From an uncultured Pseudomonadales bacterium (GTDB taxonomy: Bacteria > Pseudomonadota > Gammaproteobacteria > Pseudomonadales > Pseudohongiellaceae): a DNA stretch of 64,000 nucleotides. Where the stretch lies: positions 62,001 to 126,000 of the forward strand of contig CASIAB010000002.1 of assembly GCA_949372635.1 (NCBI GenBank), given 5' to 3'. Positions 54,089 to 63,049 of this stretch are shown piece by piece. A program made the translations under genes and the position numbers. Under the pieces are notes generated by a model. It ran no database searches. It was not told where the DNA came from and was given only the letters and a program-made list of their open reading frames with translations. How positions within the stretch are numbered: the stretch's first letter is position 1; each line of letters starts with the position of its first letter.

Positions 54089-54331
54089 ATGACAACAAAG
54101 AAACAAGCGAAGTTTGATTTTGAGGTAGCTCTAGAAAAACTGGAGGAATTGGTATCCTCTATGGAAGACGGCAAGCTCAGTCTCGAGGAGTCCTTACAGG
54201 CATTTGAGAAGGGTATTAAGCTAACTCGCGAGTGTCAAAGCGCGCTCAAGAATGCCGAGCAGAAGGTACAGGTATTGCTGAACGAGAATGGCGATACCGA
54301 ACAGTTAGATCTCGACGAAGTCGAAGAATAA
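54089..54331 (+). CDS. xseB: Exodeoxyribonuclease VII small subunit
   Basis: 80 residues, normal length. FDFEVALEKLEELVSSMEDGKLSLEESLQAFEKGIKLTRECQSAL is the family coiled helix pair, and the acidic C-terminus (NGDTEQLDLDEVEE) is common. The small subunit binds the large subunit XseA to form the enzyme that degrades single-stranded DNA. It begins the widely kept xseB-ispA-dxs order; ispA starts 8 bases after its stop, so the two are co-translated. Confidence 0.93.
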   Translation: MTTKKQAKFDFEVALEKLEELVSSMEDGKLSLEESLQAFEKGIKLTRECQSALKNAEQKVQVLLNENGDTEQLDLDEVEE

Positions 54332-54339
54332 TCCAACCG

Positions 54340-55254
54340 ATGAGCACATCGAAACCCCTTCAGCTGGATGAATTTCTGAAGCAGTGCCGGCGGCGCGTCG
54401 ACCAGCGTCTTGGCGTAGCACTCGAGATCGAAATCGCCAGCGCTACACTTCTTGAAGCGATTCGCTATGCCTGCCTAGGTGGCGGTAAACGCATTCGCCC
54501 CGTCCTGGCATACGGTGGCGCGCTCGCTGTGGGTGGCGAATTAGCCGCTGCTGACAATGCGGCCGCGGCTATCGAACTCATTCATAGCTATTCTCTGGTG
54601 CACGACGACCTTCCCGCGATGGATAATGATGACCTTCGCCGCGGCAAACCGAGCGTCCACAAGGCATTCGACGAAGCTACAGCGATACTAGTCGGCGATG
54701 CGCTGCAGTCTATGGCCTTTCAAATTATAAGCGCGGACCCTGTTACTCAAAAAAATGCGCTAGGGGCAAACAACCGCCTGGCCATGGTCCAGTTGCTAAG
54801 TCAAGCGGCTGGCGCCACGGGAATGGTTGGTGGCCAAAGCCTGGATTTCGAGGCGGTAGGGCTAAAACTCAACATCCAACAGCTTGAGCAGATGCATAGC
54901 CTCAAGACCGGAGCCCTAATTCGCTGCGCCGTGCTACTTGGTAGCCTGAGCTGTGAATCGACAAGCGACTCACAGATGACCGCATTAGCAGCCTATGCAG
55001 ACAATATAGGGCTAGCATTTCAGGTGCAGGACGATATTCTAGATGTAGTCGGAGACACCTCGCAACTGGGCAAGCCGCAGGGCTCAGACAGAGACAAAAA
55101 CAAACCCACGTATGTGTCAGTTTTGGGCCTAGATGAAGCAAAGGCCTTGGCCAACTCCCTTTCGGACAAGGCTATCGCCGCCCTGCAGAAATTTCCTGCC
55201 AATGCAGACCCGCTGCGAGAGCTAGCCACCTTTTTAGTGAGTAGATGGCATTGA
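54340..55254 (+). CDS. ispA: Polyprenyl (farnesyl) diphosphate synthase
   Basis: 304 residues from ATG 54340; longer frames enter xseB and are not used. Both aspartate-rich motifs are present: DDLPAMDNDD near residue 90 and QDDILDVVGD near residue 230. The helix with LLEAIRYACLGGGKRIRPVL and VHDDLPAMDNDDLRRGKPSVHKAF identify the family. It joins two isopentenyl units onto dimethylallyl diphosphate in the cytoplasm, feeding quinone, undecaprenyl and other pathways. Dxs, which supplies precursors, follows on the same strand. Confidence 0.93.
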   Translation: MSTSKPLQLDEFLKQCRRRVDQRLGVALEIEIASATLLEAIRYACLGGGKRIRPVLAYGGALAVGGELAAADNAAAAIELIHSYSLVHDDLPAMDNDDLRRGKPSVHKAFDEATAILVGDALQSMAFQIISADPVTQKNALGANNRLAMVQLLSQAAGATGMVGGQSLDFEAVGLKLNIQQLEQMHSLKTGALIRCAVLLGSLSCESTSDSQMTALAAYADNIGLAFQVQDDILDVVGDTSQLGKPQGSDRDKNKPTYVSVLGLDEAKALANSLSDKAIAALQKFPANADPLRELATFLVSRWH

Positions 55255-55382
55255 TCAGAGTATAATTGACGATTAAGTAACAGTTCTTTAACCTACTCCG
55301 GTTTTTATCCTTCTAGGCTACTGGCTGCAAAAATTGCAGGCTTGTGAACTGTCAAGAGGATACCTGGAGTTGAGATACAGCT

Positions 55383-57323
55383 ATGCTTAATGAAATACCC
55401 CTGTCCCGACCCGACACACCGTTACTGGACGAAGTAGACAATCCTGACGACCTAAAACTGCTGGAGCTAGATCAACTGTCACAGTTGGCGGAAGAGCTGC
55501 GCGCATTTCTTCTCTACTCAGTGGGTCAGACCGGCGGACATTTCGGTGCAGGACTCGGCGTTGTCGAGTTAACCATCGCGCTTCACTATGTATTCGATAC
55601 ACCAAACGACAAGGTAGTCTGGGATGTCGGTCATCAGGCTTATCCACACAAAATTCTTACCGGTCGCAGAGACCGGATGTTAACCATGCGCCAGGCGGGC
55701 GGCCTTGCCGCGTTCCCTAACCGCGGCGAGAGCGAATATGACACCTTTGGTGTCGGTCACTCCAGCACGTCCATCAGTGCGGTATTAGGCATGATGGTCG
55801 CCGCAAAAGTGCAGGACAAAGAGCGGCATAATATTGCGATTATTGGCGACGGCGCGATGACTGCGGGCATGGCCTTCGAAGCACTAAACCACGCTGGCCA
55901 TCTCGATGACAATATTCTCGTTATTCTTAACGATAACAATATGTCTATCTCCAACAATGTCGGCGGACTCTCCAGCTATTTTGCCCGCATGTGGGCAAGC
56001 AAACCTTATAACTTTATTCGAACCGGTAGTAAGCGCGTACTCTCCAAGATTCCTCCCGCATTGAAGGCAGCACACCGCGCAGAAGAATATATGAAAGGTA
56101 TGGTGTCACCCGGCACCTTATTCGAAGAGATCGGATTCAACTACATCGGCCTAATAGACGGCCACAATACCAATGGGCTCGTCGATATACTGAGCAATAT
56201 AAAGACTCTACGCGGTCCGCAACTGCTGCATATCGTTACGCAGAAGGGCAAGGGCTACCTCAAGTCCGAGAACGATCCGTTTGGCATGCATGCATTGAGC
56301 AAGATAGACCCTGGCCCATCTCCTGCGAGCAAACCTTTAGAGCCCCCTGAAGAAAGCGAAGTGATAGCTCCCAAAAGAATATCCTCTCCGAGCTATTCGG
56401 AAGTATTTGGTAATTGGCTATGCGAAGTGGCTCAGGAAGATGAATTCATAGTAGCCATAACACCTGCCATGGGTGAAGGTTCCGGCATGAGAAAGTTCGC
56501 CGCACAATTCCCTGATCGCTTTCACGATGTAGCTATAGCCGAACAACACGCCGTAACTTTTGCTGCGGGAATGGCCGCCGATGGACTTAAGCCTATCGTT
56601 GCCATCTACTCAACTTTCTTGCAGCGCGGCTACGATCAGCTGATACATGATGTTGCCTTACAAAATCTTAATGTGATGTTCGCCATCGACAGAGCCGGTC
56701 TCGTCGGTGAAGACGGACCCACTCACGCTGGGAGTTTTGATTTGAGTTATCTGCGCTGCATTCCAAACATGCTAGTGATGGCCCCGAGCAACGAAAACGA
56801 AACCCATAAGCTATTATCGACGGGCTATCATTTCGATGGGCCGTCGGCTATTCGCTACCCGCGCGGCAAAGGGCCAAGCCAGGAAATCGAGACTGGACTA
56901 AACCCAGTTGAGATCGGTAAAGCCAAATTACGCCGGCGCGGCAGTTCGATTGCAATCCTTGCCTTTGGCAGCATGGTGACCCCTGCACTGAAAGTGGCTG
57001 AAAAATTGAATGCGACAATATTGGACATGCGCTTCGTCAAGCCGCTGGATGAGGAGACTATAGGCGACATGGCGAAGCAACATCAATTACTTGTGACGAT
57101 TGAAGAGAATTCTTTGATGGGCGGCGCAGGCTCTGCCGTGAACGAATTCCTGAACGCCTCTAACTACCAAATACCTGTTCTTAATCTGGGATTGCCGGAT
57201 ACATTCTTGGAGCATGGAAATACGCCCCAAATGCTAGCAGCGGTAGGCCTTGATGCCGGAAGCATCAGCGCGGCTATCAAAAAGAAATTAAAAGACTGCA
57301 AAATTCAATCGGAAGCTGTGTAA
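55383..57323 (+). CDS. dxs: 1-deoxy-D-xylulose-5-phosphate synthase
   Basis: 646 residues, normal length. The thiamine diphosphate fold is complete: [38 protein letters not shown], the TPP/metal site [18 protein letters not shown] with DNNMSIS, and the transketolase part [30 protein letters not shown] and the C-terminal [17 protein letters not shown]. Joins pyruvate with glyceraldehyde-3-phosphate, the first step of the MEP isoprenoid pathway. It is likely in the same transcript as xseB and ispA, though 128 bases separate it from ispA. Confidence 0.96.
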   Translation: MLNEIPLSRPDTPLLDEVDNPDDLKLLELDQLSQLAEELRAFLLYSVGQTGGHFGAGLGVVELTIALHYVFDTPNDKVVWDVGHQAYPHKILTGRRDRMLTMRQAGGLAAFPNRGESEYDTFGVGHSSTSISAVLGMMVAAKVQDKERHNIAIIGDGAMTAGMAFEALNHAGHLDDNILVILNDNNMSISNNVGGLSSYFARMWASKPYNFIRTGSKRVLSKIPPALKAAHRAEEYMKGMVSPGTLFEEIGFNYIGLIDGHNTNGLVDILSNIKTLRGPQLLHIVTQKGKGYLKSENDPFGMHALSKIDPGPSPASKPLEPPEESEVIAPKRISSPSYSEVFGNWLCEVAQEDEFIVAITPAMGEGSGMRKFAAQFPDRFHDVAIAEQHAVTFAAGMAADGLKPIVAIYSTFLQRGYDQLIHDVALQNLNVMFAIDRAGLVGEDGPTHAGSFDLSYLRCIPNMLVMAPSNENETHKLLSTGYHFDGPSAIRYPRGKGPSQEIETGLNPVEIGKAKLRRRGSSIAILAFGSMVTPALKVAEKLNATILDMRFVKPLDEETIGDMAKQHQLLVTIEENSLMGGAGSAVNEFLNASNYQIPVLNLGLPDTFLEHGNTPQMLAAVGLDAGSISAAIKKKLKDCKIQSEAV

Positions 57324-57398
57324 GGCTCACTTAGTTCTGAGGCAGCACCCATAACCATCCCTGATCAGTTATCCATCTAACCTACATCGGAGTAAAGC

Positions 57399-58007
57399 GT
57401 GTCGACTAGCGAAGAGAGAGCACAACGCCATAAGAAGGCTATGCAGCGCAAGAAGGAACACATAGACGGCCGCATTGCGGCGGCTACAATTGATAAGGGC
57501 CTGCTGGTGGTTCTCACCGGTAACGGCAAGGGCAAGAGCACCTCTGCTTTCGGCATGCTTGCGCGCAGTGTCGGGCACGGACTTCGATGCGGCGTGATTC
57601 AGTTTATAAAGGGCCAGTGGGAATGCGGAGAGCAGATGCTGTTCGCCGACAATCCGTTAGTTGAATTTCATGTAATGAACACGGGTTTCACTTGGGAAAC
57701 TCAAGATCGCGACTCAGACATTGCTGCCTCCGAAAAAACGTGGGCACACGGCGCAGCAATGATGACAAATCCAGACTTTGATGTCGTGATTCTGGACGAG
57801 CTTACCTACATGCTTACCTATGGCTATCTCGATAAGGAGATGGTGCTATCCGCGCTGGAGAACAGACCCGAAGGCCAGCACGTTGTTATAACCGGACGTA
57901 GCGCCGCCAAGGAACTTATAGAGCTAGCAGACACCGTGACCGAGCTGGCTGAAAATAAACACGCGTTCTACGACGGCGTAAAAGTTCAGAAAGGCATTGA
58001 TTATTAA
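57399..58007 (+). CDS. cobO: Cob(I)yrinic acid a,c-diamide adenosyltransferase
   Basis: 202 residues from a GTG start with CGGAG 6 bases upstream. The P-loop LTGNGKGKSTSAFGML is typical, and VIQFIKGQWECGEQ, NTGFTWETQDRDSD and DVVILDELTYMLTYGYLD complete the family pattern. It adds the adenosyl group to cobalamin or its precursors in the cytoplasm. The next gene, btuF, starts on the last base of its stop, and an alpha-ribazole phosphatase gene follows from the other side, so this is a small corrinoid set fitting salvage or late steps rather than full synthesis. Confidence 0.92.
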   Translation: MSTSEERAQRHKKAMQRKKEHIDGRIAAATIDKGLLVVLTGNGKGKSTSAFGMLARSVGHGLRCGVIQFIKGQWECGEQMLFADNPLVEFHVMNTGFTWETQDRDSDIAASEKTWAHGAAMMTNPDFDVVILDELTYMLTYGYLDKEMVLSALENRPEGQHVVITGRSAAKELIELADTVTELAENKHAFYDGVKVQKGIDY

Positions 58008-59086
58008 TGACTACGAACCCAACGAAGTCATCAAAATTCCGACGTTGTCGCTCGTTCTCAGAACTTGGTTTGTCGTTTTTATTTGAGAGCACATCAAAAA
58101 ACTTTCCTGCTAGATTTAGAAAATATTTTTCGCGTGCATTTTTTTTTGCATCTCTTATCATTAGTCAAACTGCTCAAGAAAACCTTTCAACAAGCTTACG
58201 AAAAAAACTTTCGCAGATGTTGATGCTACTTACTCTTGGGGTTAGTCAGACAGTTTTCTCAATCGAAGTGCGCGACGACGAAGGCTTGCTAGTCCAGCTC
58301 GATAAGAGCGCTGAACGGATTATCAGCCTCGCCCCCTCACTCACCGAACTGCTATATGCCGCTGGTGCGGGCGGCAAGCTGGTAGGTGTTGTGGAATACA
58401 GCGACTATCCCCAGGCCGCGAAAGCGCTACCAATTATCGGCCGGTACGACATGCTAGACATGGAGAAAATTCTGCAGCTGCAGCCCGACTTAGTCGTCGC
58501 CTGGCAAACAGGAAATCCGCGCGCCGCTGTCAATCGACTCCGCGAGTTGGGTCTTACGGTCTACATCGCCGAGCCTAAAAGATTAGAGTCGATCCCCAAC
58601 CATATTCGAAAACTGGCAACATTGGCAGGTACCGAAGCTATCGCGGAAAAGGTAATCGAGGAGTTTAACACTAAGCTGGCGACTCTTTCAGAGAACTATA
58701 GAACTAAGCAGGCTGTTAGAACTTTCTACCAGGTTTGGGATAGACCGCTGATCAGTGCCGGTGGCAACGAACTGATCGATGACATTATCAAGTTGTGTGG
58801 CGGCGTTAATATATTCGCCGACATCGAACTGGTGGCACCGAAGGTAAGTGTGGAGTCTGTATTGATTAGAAATCCGCAGGCGATCGTAGCCAGCGGAATG
58901 GATATCGAGCGCCCTGAATGGTTAGACGAATGGCTCAAGTGGGGTCAGCTTAGCGCCGTTAGCACCAGCTCACTGTTTTTCGTGCCACCAGAACTGCTGC
59001 AACGACATACCCCGCGAGCGCTGATTGGTGCGAAAAGCATGTGTGAACAATTAGATCGGACTAGAGCGAAACTAGTTAGTAACTAG
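58007..59086 (+). CDS. btuF: Cobalamin-binding periplasmic protein, BtuF-like
   Basis: 359 residues if started at 58007, where TAATG joins it to cobO. The BtuF core begins about residue 86: RIISLAPSLTELLYAAGAGGKLVGVVEYSDYP, then LQPDLVVAWQTGNP and VRTFYQVWDRPLISAGGNELIDDIIKLCGGVNIF. The first 85 residues are unusual: they contain two signal-like hydrophobic parts (FFFASLIISQTAQ and LMLLTLGVSQTVFS). The second, with Lys/Arg before it, is the likely export signal, so the true start may be ATG 58217. The ATP-binding and permease partners BtuC and BtuD are not here. It overlaps the end of the convergent phosphatase gene by 15 bases. Confidence 0.85.
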   Translation: MTTNPTKSSKFRRCRSFSELGLSFLFESTSKNFPARFRKYFSRAFFFASLIISQTAQENLSTSLRKKLSQMLMLLTLGVSQTVFSIEVRDDEGLLVQLDKSAERIISLAPSLTELLYAAGAGGKLVGVVEYSDYPQAAKALPIIGRYDMLDMEKILQLQPDLVVAWQTGNPRAAVNRLRELGLTVYIAEPKRLESIPNHIRKLATLAGTEAIAEKVIEEFNTKLATLSENYRTKQAVRTFYQVWDRPLISAGGNELIDDIIKLCGGVNIFADIELVAPKVSVESVLIRNPQAIVASGMDIERPEWLDEWLKWGQLSAVSTSSLFFVPPELLQRHTPRALIGAKSMCEQLDRTRAKLVSN

Positions 59087-59788
59087 TCCTTCATACTCCG
59101 CCGCATTGTGAAACAGCAGGCTCGCACTGGTTTTTCGATCGATGCCGCTTTGCTGGTTTCTCGACTCTTCCTCGGAGGTAGCACTGGCGTAAAGACCAAC
59201 GCAGATAGCTATCCGACTGAATGACGCAAAGGGTATATGCAACGGATAGCTGCGATTTAGTGGCATGCCCAACACGGTAGGTAGAACAACACGCAGCACG
59301 CCACCGTGAGTTACGACTAATACGTGACTGCCATCAGGAAGGTCGGCAAGTTCATTCCAAGCTGCTAACACTCTGTCCCTGAATGAAAGGAAAGCCTCGC
59401 CATTTGGTGGATGCAACTTGGACACATCCTTACGAAACTCTTTGAACTGCGGCCCCGCCTCTTTTTGCCAATCGCTAAGTAACATGCCATCCCAATCGCC
59501 ATAATCTATTTCCTGCCACTGATCGGCTACCTGCAATTCGAGTGCAGTCGAGTCAGCAAGATGCTCGGCGAAAACTCGGCAGCGCTGTAATGGTGAGGAA
59601 ATCAGGTGAGTCCAGCTCGGTGTCGAAGGAGTTACTTTTCGATCTGCGCAGAGCGCGGCGGCTTTTTGCATCTGCGACCAACCCAATTCACTCAACGGAT
59701 GGTCTACCCTGCCTCGAAGCACGTCACCGCCGACCGGTTCTCCATGTCGGAGAAAATCAACGGTGATCTGTTTTTTCGAGGAAGACAC
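59072..59788 (-). CDS. cobC: Histidine phosphatase family protein, probable alpha-ribazole phosphatase
   Basis: 238 residues. The phosphatase motif DFLRHGEPVGGDVLRGRVDHPLSELG has the catalytic RHG, and the second His is in VVTHGGVLRVVL. LISSPLQRCRVFAEHLAD supports the family. Alpha-ribazole phosphatase removes phosphate from alpha-ribazole phosphate in the last cobalamin steps; the neighbouring cobO and btuF make this reading likely, but the family includes many other phosphatases. It starts 3 bases after the ribA stop and so is the last gene of the leftward operon. Confidence 0.78.
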   Translation of the reverse strand: MSSSKKQITVDFLRHGEPVGGDVLRGRVDHPLSELGWSQMQKAAALCADRKVTPSTPSWTHLISSPLQRCRVFAEHLADSTALELQVADQWQEIDYGDWDGMLLSDWQKEAGPQFKEFRKDVSKLHPPNGEAFLSFRDRVLAAWNELADLPDGSHVLVVTHGGVLRVVLPTVLGMPLNRSYPLHIPFASFSRIAICVGLYASATSEEESRNQQSGIDRKTSASLLFHNAAEYEGLVTN

Positions 59789-59791
59789 GTG

Positions 59792-60406
59792 TTAGGTAGG
59801 TTTGTTGTGGCCTAGTTTATCGAACTTAACAGCTAAGTAACTCTCGTTATGCGGATTGGCGCCGGTATGGATTGGAACGATCTCGGCAACATCGATGCCC
59901 ATCTTAGTAAGAGCATCTACTTTCCTAGGATTATTCGTCATAATGCGCAGGCTCGAGATATCAAAGTGATCCAGCATGGGCTTGCAGATTTCATACCCTC
60001 GGCCATCTGGCTCGAAGCCTAGCTGCACATTGGCCTCTACCGTATCGGCCCCAGTATCTTGCAACGCATAGGCTTTGATCTTGTTTAGCAAACCGATGCC
60101 ACGACCTTCCTGACGTAGATAGAGGATAATGCCGCGGCCTTCCTTTGCTACACTCTCCATCGCATATTGCAGCTGTGGCCCGCAATCGCAGCGTAGACTG
60201 AATAGACAGTCGCCGGTCAAACACTCGGAGTGGATGCGGCACAGTACCGGCTGACCTGAACTTAGATCACCCAAGGCCAAAACCACATGTTCTTTGCCAT
60301 CAGACTGGTCTTCGAAGCCATGGATTGTGAATTGCCCCCACTGTGTGGGCAAAGTTGCCGATGCTACAAATGAAACTGTCAAAAAACTTTCCTCTAATTC
60401 CGTCAA
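59792..60406 (-). CDS. ribA: GTP cyclohydrolase II
   Basis: 204 residues. The zinc site [20 protein letters not shown] shows three cysteines in the correct spacing. [21 protein letters not shown] follows, then the GTP-binding [12 protein letters not shown] near the C-terminus. It opens GTP to start riboflavin synthesis in the cytoplasm. The GTP-cyclohydrolase-like domain of the RibBA protein 3 kb upstream has lost its zinc cysteines, so this gene supplies the activity. It starts just after pgpA (3 bases). Confidence 0.96.
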   Translation of the reverse strand: MTELEESFLTVSFVASATLPTQWGQFTIHGFEDQSDGKEHVVLALGDLSSGQPVLCRIHSECLTGDCLFSLRCDCGPQLQYAMESVAKEGRGIILYLRQEGRGIGLLNKIKAYALQDTGADTVEANVQLGFEPDGRGYEICKPMLDHFDISSLRIMTNNPRKVDALTKMGIDVAEIVPIHTGANPHNESYLAVKFDKLGHNKPT

Positions 60407-60409
60407 ACC

Positions 60410-60883
60410 TTAGCCTGTTAGCACAACTAAGGCCTTCATACACAGAGCGGCCATTATACCCGCTAATACATCATCAAGCATGATTCCAAGCCCCCCAGCT
60501 AACTCTTTATCCGCCCATTTAATGGGCCAAGGCTTAAAAATATCCAGCAGGCGAAACAAAACAAACCCCAGAAGCACCCAAAATAGGCCACTTGGAGCCA
60601 TAAACATGGTAACCCAATAGCCCACAAACTCGTCCCAGACTATGCCGCCATGATCATGAACACCCAAATCTTCTGCCGTCTTACCGCAAATCCAGATACC
60701 AAAAACGAAACTAAGCAGTATTAATCCAACATAGATAGTAGGCGGCATGCTGGGCAGCACTAGATAGATAAGCACTGCAACGACCGTACCCATTGTGCCT
60801 GGAGCTTTAGGGGAAAGTCCTGCCCCGAAGCCAAAGGCTAACAGATGTATCGGATTAGCTAATATCGCTTTGTTTGATTTCAT
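60410..60883 (-). CDS. pgpA: Phosphatidylglycerophosphatase A
   Basis: 157 residues with four helices. LLAFGFGAGLSPKAPGTMGTVVAVLIY is the family entry; HDHGGIVWDEFVGYW has the conserved acidic block and FRLLDIFKPWPIKWAD is diagnostic. It removes phosphate from phosphatidylglycerophosphate in the inner membrane. It lies 2 bases after thiL and 3 before ribA, an order (thiL-pgpA) kept in many gammaproteobacteria, so all share one transcript. Confidence 0.95.
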   Translation of the reverse strand: MKSNKAILANPIHLLAFGFGAGLSPKAPGTMGTVVAVLIYLVLPSMPPTIYVGLILLSFVFGIWICGKTAEDLGVHDHGGIVWDEFVGYWVTMFMAPSGLFWVLLGFVLFRLLDIFKPWPIKWADKELAGGLGIMLDDVLAGIMAALCMKALVVLTG

Positions 60884-60885
60884 AG

Positions 60886-61938
60886 TTACTCTAGCCTGCT
60901 ACCGTGAGTTAACGCGTTAGCACTGAAATGTTGAAAAGCCTGCTGAGTGACCTCGACTGGGGAGCCATCAGCGCCTAAATAGTCGATTCCCTCACCTGCA
61001 TTGATGTCTCCAATACAGGTAATGCTGACGCCTAATCCTTTGGCGATAGATTCCAGCTCTACACAATATTTCTCAGCGACAGTGAAGCATAGCTCATAGT
61101 CATCGCCGCCAAACAGGGCTGCAAGCAATCTGTTCTCTGGGCTGACGCAACTCAGGGCAGATTTGGAATAGGGTAGCGCGTCCAATCTAATGCTGCCGGC
61201 AACTTTACTCTGGTCGAGGATATGCTGCAGATCGCCCTGCAGTCCGTCGGATATATCGATAGCGCTTGAAAATAATTTTCCAGCTACCGAAGATAGCTCG
61301 ATCTGTGGCTGCGGTTTAAAGTAAGCATCCTCAAAGAACTGCATACACGCGACATTAGGCTCGCTCACGGCTAAGGTAAACTCGCTGCCCAGATGTGAGT
61401 CTAAGCCCAAAGCGAGCAGTGCTATGGCACCATCACCGAGTGTGCCGCTGACGTAAATTTTGTCGCCCACATTCGCGCCACTTCTTAGTGCGGACCGATT
61501 TCTTTCTACTAAGCCTTGTACTTGAATACTAATACTCATCGGACCTTGGCTAGTATCGCCACCTACCAAAGGACAATTGTATTGCCTTGCTAGATGCTGA
61601 AGGCCGCTACTAAATCCTGCTAGCCACTTCTCATCGATATGCGGGAGGACTAATCCCAGCGTAAAGCAGTAAGGTTCAGCACCCATGGCCGCTAGATCAC
61701 TTAAGTTTACTGCGAGTGCGCGATTTGCGATCAAGGAAGGCTCGCCACCTTCGGGAAAGTGTATACCGGATATCAATACATCCATCGACATCGCCAAATA
61801 TTTGTTCGGTGGGACCTCGATGAGGGCAGCATCATCGCCGATTCCTAATTCGATTCCTTCACGTGGGAAGGACAGATTAGATGTCGCGAAAAAGCGACGA
61901 ATGATTTCAAATTCTGAGTGACTGTCTGGCTTGTGCAT
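60886..61938 (-). CDS. thiL: Thiamine-monophosphate kinase
   Basis: 350 residues from ATG 61938; ATGs at 61974 and 61983 are in frame, but this one places the family start SEFEIIRRFFA near the N-terminus. Neither has a clear ribosome site. GIGDDAALIEVPPNKYLAMSMDVLISGIHFP is the N-terminal metal/ATP block, followed by LVGGDTSQGPMSISIQVQG, AIDISDGLQGDLQHIL and FGGDDYELCFTV. It makes thiamine diphosphate from the monophosphate, which Dxs on the opposite strand requires. Order nusB-thiL-pgpA is usual. Confidence 0.94.
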   Translation of the reverse strand: MHKPDSHSEFEIIRRFFATSNLSFPREGIELGIGDDAALIEVPPNKYLAMSMDVLISGIHFPEGGEPSLIANRALAVNLSDLAAMGAEPYCFTLGLVLPHIDEKWLAGFSSGLQHLARQYNCPLVGGDTSQGPMSISIQVQGLVERNRSALRSGANVGDKIYVSGTLGDGAIALLALGLDSHLGSEFTLAVSEPNVACMQFFEDAYFKPQPQIELSSVAGKLFSSAIDISDGLQGDLQHILDQSKVAGSIRLDALPYSKSALSCVSPENRLLAALFGGDDYELCFTVAEKYCVELESIAKGLGVSITCIGDINAGEGIDYLGADGSPVEVTQQAFQHFSANALTHGSRLE

Positions 61939-62014
61939 GACTTCGCATACCGGGGCTTGATCAACAACCGCCATGAATGGCAAGGCGATCGCTTCTAAAT
62001 GGATGGACTGCTAG

Positions 62015-62515
62015 CTACTTAGACGACAATTCCACGGAGCGAAGACTCTTAGCGAGTTTATCCAAAACACCATTGATGTATTTATGGCCATCAGTCGCAC
62101 CAAATGTTTTCGCTAACTCAACACACTCGTTTATAACCACGCGATAAGGTATATCTATGCGACTCGCCAACTCGAATGTTCCAAGATACAACAGTGCTCT
62201 TTCTACTGGGTCCAACGAATTCAGCTCGCGATCCAACAAGGGGCTAATATGCTTATCCAGAGCTTCCTGCTGCTTGGGAATCTCAAGAAACACTTCCGAG
62301 AAGTATTCCCAGTCGATTTTGCCGCCGTTCTGCTCATGAAATTGTGCTTCGATCTCCAGAGGGTCCGATTTACTGAGATACCACTGATAGAGAGCCTGCA
62401 CGATGAGAGTGCGGGCCTTGCGCCGCTGCGCTAGTGGAATCTTAGCCTTAGCTTGCGGCTTATTCTTTTTGGAAGCCAAAGGTTTGGCTTTCGGTTCGGC
62501 CTTAATGGGCGCCAC
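62015..62515 (-). CDS. nusB: Transcription antitermination factor NusB
   Basis: 166 residues. A lysine/alanine-rich start (AKPLASKKNKPQAKAK) precedes the NusB fold: QRRKARTLIVQALYQWYLS, LLDRELNSLDPVERALLYLGTFEL, and IPYRVVINECVELAKTFGATDGHKYINGVLDKLAK. With NusE (S10) it binds boxA RNA in ribosomal operons. It directly follows ribH with no gap (ribH stop at 62516). Confidence 0.95.
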   Translation of the reverse strand: MAPIKAEPKAKPLASKKNKPQAKAKIPLAQRRKARTLIVQALYQWYLSKSDPLEIEAQFHEQNGGKIDWEYFSEVFLEIPKQQEALDKHISPLLDRELNSLDPVERALLYLGTFELASRIDIPYRVVINECVELAKTFGATDGHKYINGVLDKLAKSLRSVELSSK

Positions 62516-62989
62516 TTATTTCTCCAGCTGCCTCAGAAGACTAACCATCTCTATTGTAGTAATTGCAGCCTCAGCCCCTTTGTTACCAGCTTTAGTGCCA
62601 GCACGCTCTATCGCCTGCTCAATACTGTCAACGGTGAGAACCCCGAAGGCTACTGGCTTGCTGCTATCGAGACTAACCTGACTCAAACCTTTCACACATT
62701 CACCAGCCACATATTCGAAATGCGGAGTACCCCCACGAATTACCGCACCAAGAGCGATAACGGCATCGCAATCTTCGCGGCTCGTGATGTTTTTCACGGC
62801 CAATGGCAGTTCGAATGCACCCGGCACTTTAATAATGGTTATGTCTTTGTCCATAACACCGTGTTTGCGCAGCACATCTATCGCGCCTTCGAGCAAATGA
62901 TCTACGATAAAGCTATTAAATCGCGCCACAGCAATAACGTATCTCGCTTGAGCGTTGTTGTAATTACCTTCTATTGTCTTTATACCCAT
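62516..62989 (-). CDS. ribH: 6,7-dimethyl-8-ribityllumazine synthase
   Basis: 157 residues. [21 protein letters not shown], then [17 protein letters not shown] and [24 protein letters not shown] are the family blocks, with the catalytic His in [33 protein letters not shown] ends it. It joins 3,4-dihydroxy-2-butanone 4-phosphate to the pyrimidine to form the direct precursor of riboflavin. It lies 60 bases after ribBA on the same strand. Confidence 0.96.
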   Translation of the reverse strand: MGIKTIEGNYNNAQARYVIAVARFNSFIVDHLLEGAIDVLRKHGVMDKDITIIKVPGAFELPLAVKNITSREDCDAVIALGAVIRGGTPHFEYVAGECVKGLSQVSLDSSKPVAFGVLTVDSIEQAIERAGTKAGNKGAEAAITTIEMVSLLRQLEK

Positions 62990-63049
62990 TGTCTTTTCCT
63001 ACTACTCTTTTTGTATGACTCATTCCGGCGTGAAACTTTCTCGCCGCGT

